A stretch of 64,000 nt of DNA, from the NCBI GenBank assembly GCA_963930775.1, contig OZ005689.1:32907235-32971234 (forward strand), read 5' to 3'. The position numbers and the translations under genes were made by a program. A model generated the notes under the pieces. That model made no database searches and was not told the origin of the DNA. It was given only the letters and a program-made list of their open reading frames with translations. Shown here one piece after another: positions 36,800-48,149 of this stretch (the stretch's first letter is position 1; the number at the start of each line of letters is the position of its first letter). Source of the stretch: Cliona cf. orientalis. Lineage: Eukaryota; Porifera; Demospongiae; Clionaida; Clionaidae.

Positions 36800-39700
36800 T
36801 GCTCTTGCTGTCATTCATAGCACAGATTTGTATGTCTCACTCAGTTTGGTGTAATTAATTTTGTTGCTATTATAGACACTAATGATTTTATGGGACCTTA
36901 CTTTGAATTTATAGTAGACTATGATGTAGAATCTCAAGGTTCTATAAAGAGAGTAGGAAGATAAGAGGGTACAAGTGTACTAGCTATGTGGTGCATGCAA
37001 GATGTTTTGTGATTTGCAGTAGTGACTGGCTGAAAGCCTACCTATGGCCCTATCATCTACATTTAGTGCAAGTGAGCATGATCTAGCAGAAAAGGAGCAT
37101 TTCAAATTTCGTCACATAACAGTCGAATCACAAGTGTCTACTACTCATGGGCTGTTATAGTGTTTAGCTACTTGATGGTGGAAATCAGACTTTTTAAGAC
37201 ATGACACAATACTATTATCCATGCTCCCCCCCCCCCCCCCCCCAAAAAAACTACTATATATTATAGAGTCCTGAAATTAGGATTGTTACTACATGTACGT
37301 AATTATTATTAATCAGATACCTGAAGTTGTCCAGTTACATGTAGATGGTTGGGTCATTCTGTACTAGTGTGGCTATAGCCTGTAGTAGTGGTTGATTGTG
37401 GTGGTTGACTGAGCTCCTCCTTTACTACTTCACCATTGTAGTGGTGAGACACTTACATGTAATTGAATTTCTAGACTTACAGTGCAGCTGGGTGTGTGTG
37501 GTCAATAATTCACTTGTAATTTGCAACTCCAAACTTTTGTATATAGGGAGGGCTTATAGACTCTTAAGGTTATGGATAGTGTTCCGCCCACGCATGGTCA
37601 AAGTTCACATGAATAATAAATGAGACTATATATTCCAGTTTTTGTCCATGTTCTTTGCACAGTCAAGGCACAGGTAAGTAGCTCTTCTGATGCCTGCCCC
37701 ATGGTCCACAAAAACGAAAAGCAAACCTGCCACTGTCTGTCTGCAAGTGCGGGTAAGTTTTGCAACTTCCTGTGTCAGTTTTTGCCAAGGTAAACAGCTT
37801 TTATGTAATGACATACATACAAAATGATAGCCCACAAGTGAACAGAAAGCGAACATAAAAACTTACTGCTCAGCTGCCATGTGACTCGCTTAATGGCGGC
37901 CCTCCAGGACAAAACCTTGTCTGACGACTCACCATCTTAGAAAACTATACTTGGGCCTGCTCCAATTGATGGACTATCGGGAACGACAGTGAAGTCAGTT
38001 TATTCGACTCTCTGGTCTTGACGCAGGAACTTGGACTTTGTCTACATCTGGAAATGGTTGACGTTTGTTCGCATTTCCGACTAAACCGCATTAAAACATA
38101 CGTGAATTGTGTCCATGCGCAATCATTTATAAATAGCGCGTCGAATGCGTCGAATACTATCTCGTAACCTTAAGTGGAAAGGGTAAATAGGAAGTGGCTC
38201 TCAAGTGACGTAATCCAGTTATACTGCAAGTCATAAAGGCTTTCAGTTTATATGATAGAGACAGGTGCCATTCCCTAACTTTCCTAGACAACTGACCTGC
38301 AAGTTATAGGCCAATACAAGACAGAGGCTGCCATATAACTGACTTGTTAGATGTTGACATAGGAATTTAATTAGTACCTATTCTTTTACATTGAGCATAT
38401 TGCCCACAGTGGCACTGTGTGCACTAACATGAACCTGTTTGAGACTATAATATTGATGTTCCTCTGTATTGGAGAATATTCTGTCACTAGCTACCTAGGT
38501 AATATCTAACGAAGCACAGTATAAGCCCTCCAATCTGGTTGATGTACAATGTCATGTATGGGGTATCCTCATGCTTTGTTGAGTGGTTATGTTTCCTTTG
38601 GCATTGTTTTGGCTGGGCTCTTTATGACACAACTGTAAACTGTTGGCTATGGTTGGGTCATTAAAAATCGGGCAAATGGAAATCACGGAAAGCGGAAACG
38701 GGAACGGGAACGGGAACGAGAAATGGAAAAGGTCGTCAGGTGAAAAACCACCGAGTTGAATGCACTTACCACTCTGGTCAAAATACAGTATCTAACATTG
38801 GATTAAGACCCTTCCACATGCAACCTCTAAGGCCTGTAGTAACTCAGTAGCTATAGTAATAATAAACTCACAGGCAGGCCACAATTGAGCTTCCGGAAGC
38901 TTTCCATCTCACGATATGGCCACCACAAACAGTAGAACATGCAGCCCCACCCCTGACACACAATTACCTGTTAATTTGATGTCAAATCACATTTAATTTT
39001 GATGTCAAGTTATGATAATATTGCTCAGTAGTGGGGTATTATCTTTAATGCAGGTACTACAACACGCTAGTTGGATTACCAAGACTGCCGCTATCTTGCT
39101 AGCTACCTGTCGCAGTAGCTAGCTACAACAATAATGCACAAGACTGAAGTGTGCTGTTAATTATAGTTTTTATATAGCTACAGGTGTGCTGTGCATGTGA
39201 ACACGATACAGTTAGACAGTGATATACCGGGTATTAATCTTACAATGCACTGTAGTGCCTATTTATATCTATGCATGGTCGTACACTGTTTAGGAGAATC
39301 TGATTTCTCAGTTACATGACGTAGAGTAATTGATCAAATTTCGTCCGACACCAAAAATCGGCAGGTAGTAGGCCAAGCAGAAGACGACCTTCCAGAAAAT
39401 AACTACATGTACTTAGGAGGACAGTAGACCGTGCAAGTTTCAAATGATCAACTCACTTACAGACGGGGTTGTGGCCACAAGAAGTCTGTTGCCGATAAAG
39501 TGCAATCTCCGTCTGTCAGTAACTTATCTCCGTCTCTATAATTTACTAGCAAGCTAAAGCGACTACTACTTTCTGTAACTCCTTGCATCAACACTACCCA
39601 GTGAGCTCTACTAGGACCTGCAGTGGCAACAGTTGCAAGTGTGGGCGGAACCCGGTAGGCGTGACGATTTTTGAATATTCACGTGATAGCACACGTGGCT

Positions 39701-39900
39701 TTTTTTTGAACTCAGAAGACACCGTAAAGCTTAAAGGAGAACTCCGGCGGAAAAAGAGCTGTGTATGACCCATCTTATTGAGATGCTTGCTTCCCAACGC
39801 AAAAAAAGGTAAGCCGATTTGAACGATGATTATCTTGTGCCAGTTGTGTGACGTACATCGACGCATCCTGGTTCATGTTTCCAAAGTAATAAATTTGTGG
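36800..39900. other. no gene recognised
   Basis: About 3 kb without a recognisable gene. It includes an 18-C run followed by seven A (37226-37250). It also has a GGGAACGGGAACGGGAACG purine-rich tract at 38695-38720 whose surroundings recur near 40010-40085. On the minus strand an ATG GCA GCT GAG before GTAAGT (37866-37880) could be a tiny first exon, but this is unsupported. Confidence 0.4.
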
Positions 39901-39904
39901 TGGT

Positions 39905-39990
39905 AGGTTACCGTAGCCGATCTAATTAACGCGCCACCTGGGCCTGACCGTTAATTTCTGCGCTCTAATTGTGCGCCACCCAGCCATTTT
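39905..39990. repeat. MITE-E fragment
   Basis: TACCGTAGCCGATCTAATTA followed by ACGCGCCACC matches the end of MITE-E. The other end is missing. Confidence 0.6.
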
Positions 39991-40106
39991 TTACGGGTAG
40001 TGATAAAAAGGGGAACGGGAAATGAGGAAATGGGAAACGGAGAAACGTGGAAATGAAGACATGAACTGGAAATGGTCGTCATTTGACTTGAAACTATTTA
40101 AATGCA

Positions 40107-40357
40107 CCTATCAATGTATTGCCCCACCTACCACCCCACTGGCAAAAGGTGGGGATTTGATCGTATTTGACCGATAAACATGCCCCGGATCAGGGGGATT
40201 TGATCAATATTAGATAATAGGGGGAAATATACAGTACGTCGTAATGGGGGTATTTGATCCTAGCATTTGCTCCACAGGGGAGAGGCAATTGATTTCACAT
40301 AGGTCAAATCCCCCACCCTTGCCCGTGGGGTGGTACCTGGGGCAATACATTGATAGG
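40107..40357. repeat. MITE-G (251 bp)
   Basis: CCTATCAATGTATTGCCCCA at the left is mirrored by GGGGCAATACATTGATAGG at the right. The inverted similarity continues through the ACCACCCCAC and GTGGGGATTTGA boxes for about 55-60 bp. It is non-coding. 40360-41170 holds nothing recognised. Confidence 0.8.
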
Positions 40358-41209
40358 AGCGTCACTAGAGACTCTGATAAACTGTCCTGATCTGCGAGCT
40401 AGCTATAGACTATTATCCAGGTAGCCATTTGAAGTAAACTTGATCTGTTATTAAGGATTTTGACAGCTCTACCTGCACACCGTGGTACCCTTCCCTAGTA
40501 TTATCTATTGTGGTACTGATAGTAATACACCACCAATGATGATCCGTGCCTCCATTGATGGTACTTGTACTTAGCTAGAATCCTGTCTCAAATTTATGGG
40601 CAAGTGGGCCTATAGATAGGTCCTTTGCACATCTATTGTCACAAACCAGACCCTCCCTCAGCGGCTGGGTTTATCCTCAGAAAGAACCTCTGGTAAACCC
40701 TACAGAATGTGAGGATCTGGCCCAGGCTTGTGGCGAGACTCAGACACAAGTGCACACCCTAGAACTTGAATCCAGCCAGCTAACTTCAGTAGAGTAGTAT
40801 TTAATAAAAGGAGTTAATTATATTACTTGTATGGGTAGATGATAAACATTATATTATGCGTGTACATATCGGTCACCTTCAATTATTAATGATGATTCCA
40901 GTCAGTCTATCTAGTGATGAAATATGATCCCTAGAAACAAAGGCCACCTTCAGAAGAGCACTGATCAGGCACTCCCAAACTCAAACTCTTTATTTATTAT
41001 GTACTAATTAATTTTGATTTTGTGTTGTGTAATTAGCTGTATACAGGACCTGCATGAAAACCTACTCTGTGTAGATGCAATATACCCTGGAGACTAACGC
41101 TGCTAATCATTTTTTATCATGAGTGCTTTGAACCTCTGATCACGTGCATGTGGGTCCGTCCATGTACTAAATAGTTTGAAATGCCGTGTAGTGAGAAATG
41201 TGCAAGGGA

Positions 41210-41566
41210 GAAAATCTTTGTGGTTTTTTTTGCGAAATTTTAGGCATGCCACACCCATCTTATGTAATCAGTTTAACATTCCACGAAAGGTTTCTCCACG
41301 AAATGTTCCCTTCCTACCAATCCGTGAAAGTTTTCTCCCTCGAAAGTTCCTGCTATAATACTGTATAGCGGGAAACTTTCGAGGGAGATTTTCACGAATT
41401 TCGCGATTTTTCCGCCATCCGCGAAAGTTTTCTCCACGAAATTCTAGGCATGCCACACCCATTATTCGACCAGTTTTAACATTCCGCGAAAGTTTTCTCC
41501 GCGAAATGCTCCTTTCCTACCGATCCGCGAAAGTTTTCTCCCTCGAAAATTTCCCGCTATACGGTA
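41210..41566. repeat. MITE-H and a direct relative
   Basis: A clean inverted-repeat element runs from TACTGTATAGCGGGAAACTT (41359) to TTTCCCGCTATACGGTA (41566). The preceding 41210-41358 is a second, diverged copy of its right part. GCGAAAGTTTTCTCC-type boxes occur about six times. It is non-coding and has the CCGTA-like tip. Confidence 0.75.
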
Positions 41567-41594
41567 TTATCATTATGGTTCCAAGGGAACAAAA

Positions 41595-41607
41595 GGGGGG
41601 GGGGGGG
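41595..41607. repeat. poly-G tract
   Basis: Thirteen consecutive G between MITE-H and the transposase exon. Confidence 0.9.
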
Positions 41608-41638
41608 TCATGTTACTGTTGCTGTCATCCCATGCAGT

Positions 41639-41887
41639 ATGTGCGGAGGGTGGAGGGCTGTGGGATGTGCTAAAACGAGTGATTATAAAGTTGATTTAGG
41701 CTTACCTCAACTATGCAGGAGAATCGAGTATGGACTGATTCCTGATCCACTATCTGAAATCAGTGAAGATCTACTTTCTACAATGGGGGTGATCAGACAA
41801 AGCTTACTGTACTCAGGAGTATCTATGATATGGGGAAGCCTTCGTTCGAGGAGAGTTAAAGTGTCTAGAGATTCCCTTTGGCATATC
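41639..41887 (+). pseudogene. rve-type transposase, exon 2 only (copy 1)
   Basis: The product includes LIPDPLSEISEDLLSTMGVI, SGVSMIWGSLRSRRVKV and SRDSLWHI. It ends at a splice donor in the same codon as exon 2 of the copy at 54494-54771 (the codon after WHI, split by the intron). No catalytic exon follows; after 42.1 kb there is a MITE-A. It is an isolated remnant of the family seen at 48.2-49.3 and 50.1-55.8 kb. Confidence 0.6.
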
Positions 41888-41975
41888 GGTAAGTACTTTT
41901 ATTTATGTGCAATCCTACTGCTAAATATTGGTAAGTACTTTTATTTATGTGCAATCCTACTGCTAAATGTGATCG
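41888..41975 (+). repeat. tandem duplication of a splice-donor segment (41 bp x 2)
   Basis: GGTAAGTACTTTTATTTATG and the following 20 bases occur twice back to back, each with its own GTAAGT. Both copies lie at the start of the intron after the exon at 41639. Confidence 0.85.
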
Positions 41976-42574
41976 AGCATGAAATCAAATCCATTACCAT
42001 AAGCAAGGACACAAGTGGGTTTCTAAGGACATATAAACATAATACCAAGAACATAAATATGAGCCACCAAAGGCACCATGTAGCTGCGATGGCCCCCTCT
42101 GCGTAGTATAGTTAATAGGTGCCTTAATTTGGTGGGACAGCGACATAAATCTGCAATTCGCTAAATTAGAACAGCATATAATATTATATAGCTTGTGGCT
42201 CAGGCATGAGAATGCCCAATAGAATATTTCACTCTTACATGTCCATAGAGCCATGCTGGGTATATATTGTGATGTGCCAATCCGCACTCAGCTGTACCAT
42301 TTGTGATAGGATATGAGAAAAGGGACCACTTTGCATGAAACATAGTTTTGACATTTTCAAACTGTCACCATTCCAAGACCCAGACTTCCTACTTAGTTTG
42401 TAATCAGTTTGGGCCTTCTACTTCTCAGATCCAATGTTAGAAACTATAGTAGCAGTCCCAAGTAGTGAACCACCAGATTAAGGCAAAAATGACAATTTTT
42501 GAATGCAGTTGATGCACTCGCTTGTCTTGCCCACACTGGTTTGGGTGGGGCTTGCAATTTGCGAGTATAGTTGG

Positions 42575-45520
42575 CAGTGGCGTCACTAGCACTAAGTAAC
42601 ACTGGGTGCAAGCCATAATCAGGTGTACATGCATGTACATGCATGCAGCTATACTCAATGATAATATAATAATAATATAATATTACATTCAATAACATCA
42701 TACAGAAATTACTGCATAATAATTATCACAAAAATACATTAAATAAGTTCGGATCTTCTTTGCTTTTGGGCAAAAATGTCAATTATGTGTTGATAATCAA
42801 TCGTGTTTAGCATGTCACTGTTCATTGCGATTATAGTCAAGTTTGACAACCGATTGTTTAGCATTGTGGACTGTTTAGAGTTTTTGATCCGCTTCAAGCA
42901 ACTGTTAACTCGTTCACATGTAGATGATGACACAGGGATGGTGACCATAATTCGCAGCATTTGTGTTAGGTAAGGGAAAAAATTTCCAGGCAAAGCATCT
43001 AAAAGAGCTATAGCACACCCTTTGAGAGTTTGGGTACTAAGATACTTTCTAGCCACTTCAATTTCACTTTGTATAGCATTATCAATATCATAGAACTGGC
43101 AAAAATGCTTGATTGCTTCTAAATCAAAGAAAGTGTCAGAACCAGGTGTACAGGCTTGAACTGCTGTCATAATTGTGGTGCTCTCATCACTAAAGCGCCG
43201 ATTCATCTCTGCTAGGAAATTGTCAAGCACTGGAAAATAAAGAGAGCAACGATATTCACTAGCCACCTGAAGCTGCTGCCTATTACCTACAGATGTTTCA
43301 ATTACTCCATCTTGTAACCGTGCCGGGAGTTGGCGAGGTCTCCTTAACCTTTGAAGTTCAGACTCAATATCAATAAGACCCATTGTTTGCCACAATTCTT
43401 CAAAAGACTTCCATAGCTCATCAAATGCCTTCTCTGATCGCTTACTTCCAAGGGTTTCCTTTACAGCAGAAACAACTCTAACAGCCTTTGCTAGGTCTAT
43501 CTGGACACTCTGTAAGCACTCAGAGAGTTTATTGGTCATACTCAACAGCTCATTGAACATCACAAGCAAAAAGACAAATCTTTTGCTCTGAACAGTAGCC
43601 AGTAACCCTCTGGCTTTGAGAGCATCATCATCCCCACCCTGCCCCAGCTCATCAAGTACCTCTACCAAGGAATCTAAAGACTTGAGTATGGCACTAATAG
43701 CATGGAATCGTGAGTTCCATCGTGTGTCTGACAAGCTTTGCAGCTTGTGCGTTCTATCATTTGGATGTAACTCCTTCTGTTTGTCTAGGTACTTCGAGTG
43801 CCGCAGAGTAGATCCAGAAAAGAAAGTATGAAGAGATTGGAGCGTTGAAAAGAAATTAAGCACATGAGGAGTATCACAACATGCATTGACAAGCACCAAA
43901 TTTAGCCTATGTGCCCAACAATGAACATAGACAGCCTTCTCATACTTTTCCCTCATTCGTGCTTGTACACCAGTCTTAACTCCAGACATAGCAGCTGCCC
44001 CATCATAACACTGAGCAACAGCCTTACTTGGATCCAACCCCATGGAAGACAAAGCTGTTTGAATCAGTTCTGTGAGAGATGATGCATCCAACTTTTTGGC
44101 CTCAACAACACTAATGCACCTCTCATTAATGGTATTATGATAATACCGAATGCAGATTGCCATTAATTCCTTGCATGAACAATCTCACATTTCATCAACC
44201 ATAGGAGCCCAGTATACAGCCTCACTGAGGTCCTTCTTAATCTTGCAAAGAATTGCCTGAGCTGAAGCATCAATAAGCTCATTTTGAATTTCAGGATGGA
44301 CATAGGAAGCATTACCCGGGCGAGATTCATATCGCTTCCTAAAATCAGGATCTCGCTTAGGAGCTCTAAGAAATTACCTTTGTTTTCTGATTCTTTTCCT
44401 TCTCTATGCCCCCTTAGAGCTAATTCCTGCTTGCAAAGAAACAAGATGGCATCCAAAAGAGCAATGAGATATTTCCTGTTTTCTTTGATTTGAGATTTTT
44501 GGGATTCACCAAGTTGCTGGTAAACCGAGCCTGCAAAAAAATGAATCCATTAACACATTTCTCACTGAATTACAAATTCATACATGTAGCTACCTTTAGA
44601 CTGGGCTACTACATAGCTCTTCCAGGATACTGTACAAGCCTGATGAATGCTTGAACCTGTACCAACGTGGCTATTAAACCTTTCTGTAGCCTTATTCCAT
44701 GATGAAAATCCAATAGTGGTAAAAGAAGTTTCTCGGCCACCAAACATGCGACAAGGGAAACAAAATGCAGCATCTCTCTCAATACTATATTCTAGCCAGT
44801 CTCTGCGATGGTACCAGTCAGAATTGAAATTTCGTTTGGTTTTACCACATTCTTTCTGAGGGTACCTATCAAATTTAAAGTACATAGATGAACACTTGAT
44901 ACAAACGTATTGTAGCTTCAGTTCATACCTTTTGAGCTTAGGTTGTGATGGACCACTTTGAAGTGTACCTAAATCAGATGGTGGTGATAATGATGACTTT
45001 CTAGAATTTACTGAGGGGCCAAGTGTGTTCGGCACTTCCTCTCGATCAGTGGAAGATCTCTCGCTACTGCTCTTTGTATCTGTAAGTTCATCATCTCCAA
45101 AGTGTTTCTCATCTTCCTCACCAGAACTTGGAAGATCATAGTCTGTCAAATCACTCGAGCTAGCTCGTACATTATCACTAGTTCCGGCAGGACTGGGACT
45201 AAGGGATGGTCTATATAGGGGTTATTTGTGATATAGCCAATCAATTTATGTATGCACAACTTATTTATATCTCACCTTTTTGTCAAGAATCCTGTCAATT
45301 TTCCCTGCCCTTGTATCTGCTTAGCAGTAGATGATCTGGCCCGCTTCATCTCTCCAGCTTGCTAGCGAACTTTGAACTTCAGCTAATTGATCATATGTCT
45401 GTCATGTGAGGAGCTCAGGCCCACCTACCTATTACTAGCCCCGCTCTTTCGTCCAGTGGGTGCAATTCGAGTTTACTGGGTGCAAGTGAACCCTCCTGCA
45501 CCCCCTTGGCGACGCTACTG
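42575..45520 (-). mobile_element. hAT transposon with 8-bp target duplication (2946 bp)
   Basis: CAGTGGCGTCACTAGC at 42575 and the inverted GGCGACGCTACTG at 45520 form the terminal repeats, and CTGGGTGCAAG boxes are also mirrored. ATAGTTGG (42567-42574) and ATAGTAGG (45521-45528) form an 8-bp duplication with one difference, as expected for hAT. One spliced minus-strand gene fills the element. Two lesions make it non-autonomous now. Confidence 0.9.
42739..45349 (-). pseudogene. hAT transposase (TTF-type finger, DUF4371, hAT C-terminal dimerisation)
   Basis: Exon 1 starts at 45349 (MKRARSSTAKQIQGQGKLTG) and has a donor after about 25 codons. The next exon is acidic, then carries a TTF-type zinc finger (FNSDWYHRRDWLEYSIERDA, AAFCFPCRMFGG) and ends at a GTAGCT donor near 44593. 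The following exon gives KRDPDFRKRYESRPGNASYV after a one-base shift near 44350, and an in-frame TGA lies near 44188. The remaining 474 codons are open: CYDGAAAMSGVKTGVQARMR, VHCWAHRLNLVLVNACCD, DTRWNSRFHAI and the C-terminal dimerisation block LPVSSSTCERV-like IPVSSSTCERVNSCLKRIKN. The catalytic triad of hAT lies in these parts. With only two lesions it is a recent, recently inactivated copy. Confidence 0.85.
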
Positions 45521-45749
45521 ATAGTAGGATGATTGAAGAATATTCGTGCCAGATTTGAAGTTAATAGCTGCTATGGTTTTAGAGATGTAAACGTTTTAAT
45601 TTAAGAAATATAGAAGTGGTTTAGTATTCTTTCCAGCTTCATGCCTTTGCCTACATGCCTTGAGATCATGCAGTGTGGTATGAGTGTATGCATATGATGA
45701 CCATTACCTACATGTTCAAAATTTAATTCCCCACACTAAAAAAATTGCA

Positions 45750-45921
45750 TACCGTAGTGTCCCGGGTAAGCGCCTATGGGCGCTTAAACATAATTCGCGA
45801 TTTTGGCCCACATGGGTGCTTACCCAGGATCAAATTTCCATGCGTTTGTATAGAAGCTGCTGCATTGACCCCTTGAAGTGTGGTAAATGGGGAGTGGGTG
45901 CTTGCCTGGGACACTACAGTA
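45750..45921. repeat. MITE-J (172 bp), CCGTA-tipped
   Basis: TACCGTAGTGTCCCGGGTAA at the left and CTGGGACACTACAGTA at the right are inverted repeats. GGGTGCTT boxes are mirrored inside. It is non-coding. Confidence 0.7.
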
Positions 45922-45994
45922 ACACATACAAGAATAATTGGGGCGAGCCTGAGCGAGCCCCACATAAACGGATTATCCATGCGCAAATTGTATA

Positions 45995-46382
45995 TACTGT
46001 ATTCGCTCGATCAGACGCCGCTCTCGAATAGTTGATGCACCTCCAGAAGTGCTGAACGAAATAGTCGCCACTCTCGAATAGTAACCGCGCCACGCCTACT
46101 ATTCGAGATCTCCAGCACGTGGACATGCCTCGCGACTCGTTTTCGATGGCAGGTACACAATAAACAGTCTAGAACAACTTCTAACCTTCTACATCAGAAA
46201 AGGGGCCAGAATCTCCTCGATCAGTGGTATCAATCGACCGTTTCTGTTAGGATTGCCTCTCTGGCAGCTACTGGTATTAATAAACGTCACTCTTGAATAG
46301 TCACCGCTCTCGAATAAACGCCGCACGAACTCGGGCAATGAAATAAATAGTAGCCGCGGCGTCTGATCGAGCGAATACGGTA
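45995..46382. repeat. MITE-K (388 bp), CCGTA-tipped
   Basis: TACTGTATTCGCTCGATCAG is mirrored by CTGATCGAGCGAATACGGTA. CTCTCGAATAGT boxes occur several times in the interior. Confidence 0.75.
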
Positions 46383-46511
46383 TATATATATATATTATGT
46401 TACGTCAGTCACCCTATAATAGCCAGCTATGGACATAAATGCAAAATAGTCCATTGCGCATTCTCATGCCAGACACTACGAGCCATATATATGCCGTTCT
46501 AATTTAGTGAA

Positions 46512-46898
46512 ATGCAAATTTACCCTCCTTTTTTCTACTTCGCACACGCACTGGACGAGATCGAGAAGTACAGTAAGGTTCCAAAGCAGAAGAGAGAGAG
46601 AGACAAACTCATCGTCAGCTCAACAGCGCGAGGAGCAGCTAAGAACGTGATAAAGATAGACGTGCTGCTCACTAAGCCTGTGATAATAGTACGCTATAAT
46701 TTTGACAACTGGCTATGGGTAGATACATACGTGGAGGGAACTATCACGGCACTATCACTGTCATTGTCTGCTTCGATCTACATGTATGTCAGTGCATGGT
46801 CTTCAGGATCTATCGTGCTATGGCTTTGTCTTTGGCTACTCCCAGAGTCCAATAGAGGCTCAGCTGAGGCTCGCCCCAAACAGGCAGGCCCTGCGTGA
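46512..46898 (+). CDS. hypothetical open frame, uncertain
   Basis: A 128-codon frame reads FAHALDEIEKYSKVPKQKRE, then LLTKPVIIVRYNFDNWLWVD and a hydrophobic stretch around SLSASIYMYVSAWSSG. I do not recognise it. A GAGGCTCGCCCC box near its end is an inverted match to GGGGCGAGCCT at 45940, so part of it may be a repeat. It may also be an exon. Confidence is low. Confidence 0.2.
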   Translation: MQIYPPFFYFAHALDEIEKYSKVPKQKRERDKLIVSSTARGAAKNVIKIDVLLTKPVIIVRYNFDNWLWVDTYVEGTITALSLSLSASIYMYVSAWSSGSIVLWLCLWLLPESNRGSAEARPKQAGPA

Positions 46899-47131
46899 CA
46901 CTAGTAGTATTATCCCCAGTAGCAGGTTATGAGATAATTATAGTGTAATCTGTGAGGCTTCCATCCTTTCTGAGACTTGAAAATTGGTAAGACTAGTATT
47001 ATATCTGAATGCTACTTTCTCTGATACATGTAAGTACCACTGACTGAACTCGCGTGTTCTATTGGCTGACATATTATATGGCAGTATATTAGTATCATAA
47101 ATATGAATAGTGTATAATGTTGTTTTGGGAG

Positions 47132-47325
47132 GGGTATCCATACTATTTGGGGGTAGTCTTTTCTTCTGGGGGTATCCATTTTCTTTTCGGGGGGGACGGG
47201 ATCTTTCGTTAGTGTCCATTTCATTTGGGGGGGGGGGGGACTATGCTTTTGGGAGAGGTGTCCATTTCATATGGGGGTAATCTTATTGGAGGGGGGGCCA
47301 TTTCATGGGGGTAGTTTTTATTGGC
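47132..47325. repeat. G-run / TCCATTT repeat
   Basis: Runs of 5-13 G alternate with TATCCATTTTCTTTT- or GTCCATTTCAT-like units about five times. The style is similar to the G-run repeats at the Ginger1 right end, but the boxes differ. No gene is seen in 46900-47340. Confidence 0.65.
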
Positions 47326-47345
47326 ATGAGGTATGGTATGGTGTA

Positions 47346-48087
47346 GTGCCAGCCACGCCCCCACACGGAGAACAAAGGTCACGTATCAGTTTCTGCCATA
47401 TATAAGGTCAAAGGTCAATGATACAGTGCTTTAAATGGAAAACCTTTTTTAAGCTATCCATCCAATATCGACAGTTGTGGAGGTCTATGAACTTCGGATA
47501 ACTGGTGAATAGTCTAATTATTGATCATTGAAGATTTAAGAGCCATCTGATGGTCCGTGAGATCATTAAAATAGCATCACCAAAGCCTTAAATGTATATC
47601 TTTGCACTGATGCATGATCAGAGGTGCTTTCAAATACCAGAAATACAATTGCTAAAGGTACATGTAGGTAAATGTTGTATATCAGATCATTGGTGGCCTG
47701 ATTTGCTTTTAAGTCTAGATCAAAGCTGAGAGTCATCATCTAAACTACAACATCATCCAGCTAGTCCAGAATCCCACCATGCATGTTAAGTCAATACTAA
47801 TAGTATATTCTTAACCATCTGATTTTCTCAGCAAATCTGCTTGATAGCAACTGGCGCCCCAGCATTGATCAGATGGCTCTCAAATCTTCCACGATCCAAG
47901 ATGTGAACATTTACAAGCTTTCTTCAATAATAAGACCTTCATAACCATCAAATACATTAACGTTGGAAGCACAGCAATAAAAGGTTTCCATTTAAAGCAC
48001 AGTATCATTGGCCTTTGACCTTGTTACAGGACAGTAACTGATCACGTGACCTTTGCTCACTGTGCATGCGGGGGCGTGGCTGGCACT
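47346..48087. repeat. MITE-L, long foldback (0.74 kb)
   Basis: GTGCCAGCCACGCCCC at the left and GGGGCGTGGCTGGCAC at the right are perfect inverted repeats, and the similarity continues inward for at least 110 bp (GGTCACGTATCAG / CTGATCACGTGACC; GTGCTTTAAATGGAAA / TTTCCATTTAAAGCAC). More inner boxes (AGAGCCATCTGATGG / CCAT-like AGATGGCTCT) are also mirrored, so most of the element could fold back. Confidence 0.8.
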
Positions 48088-48149
48088 TACACCTGGTACC
48101 CCAAGAAATGACCCACCCCTCCAGCAATAAAAGACACCTCTGTACTAGC

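Larger units (their letters stand above)
42302..45625. repeat. MITE-A copy 4, interrupted by a hAT element
   Basis: The tip TGTGATAGGATATGAGAAAA (42302) and the GGGCCTTCTACTTCTCAGAT and CAATGTTAGAAAC blocks are MITE-A read in reverse. After the hAT (42575-45520) the family sequence resumes at 45521 (GTGCCAGATTTGAAGTTAAT) and fades by about 45625. The right tip is lost. Confidence 0.65.
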
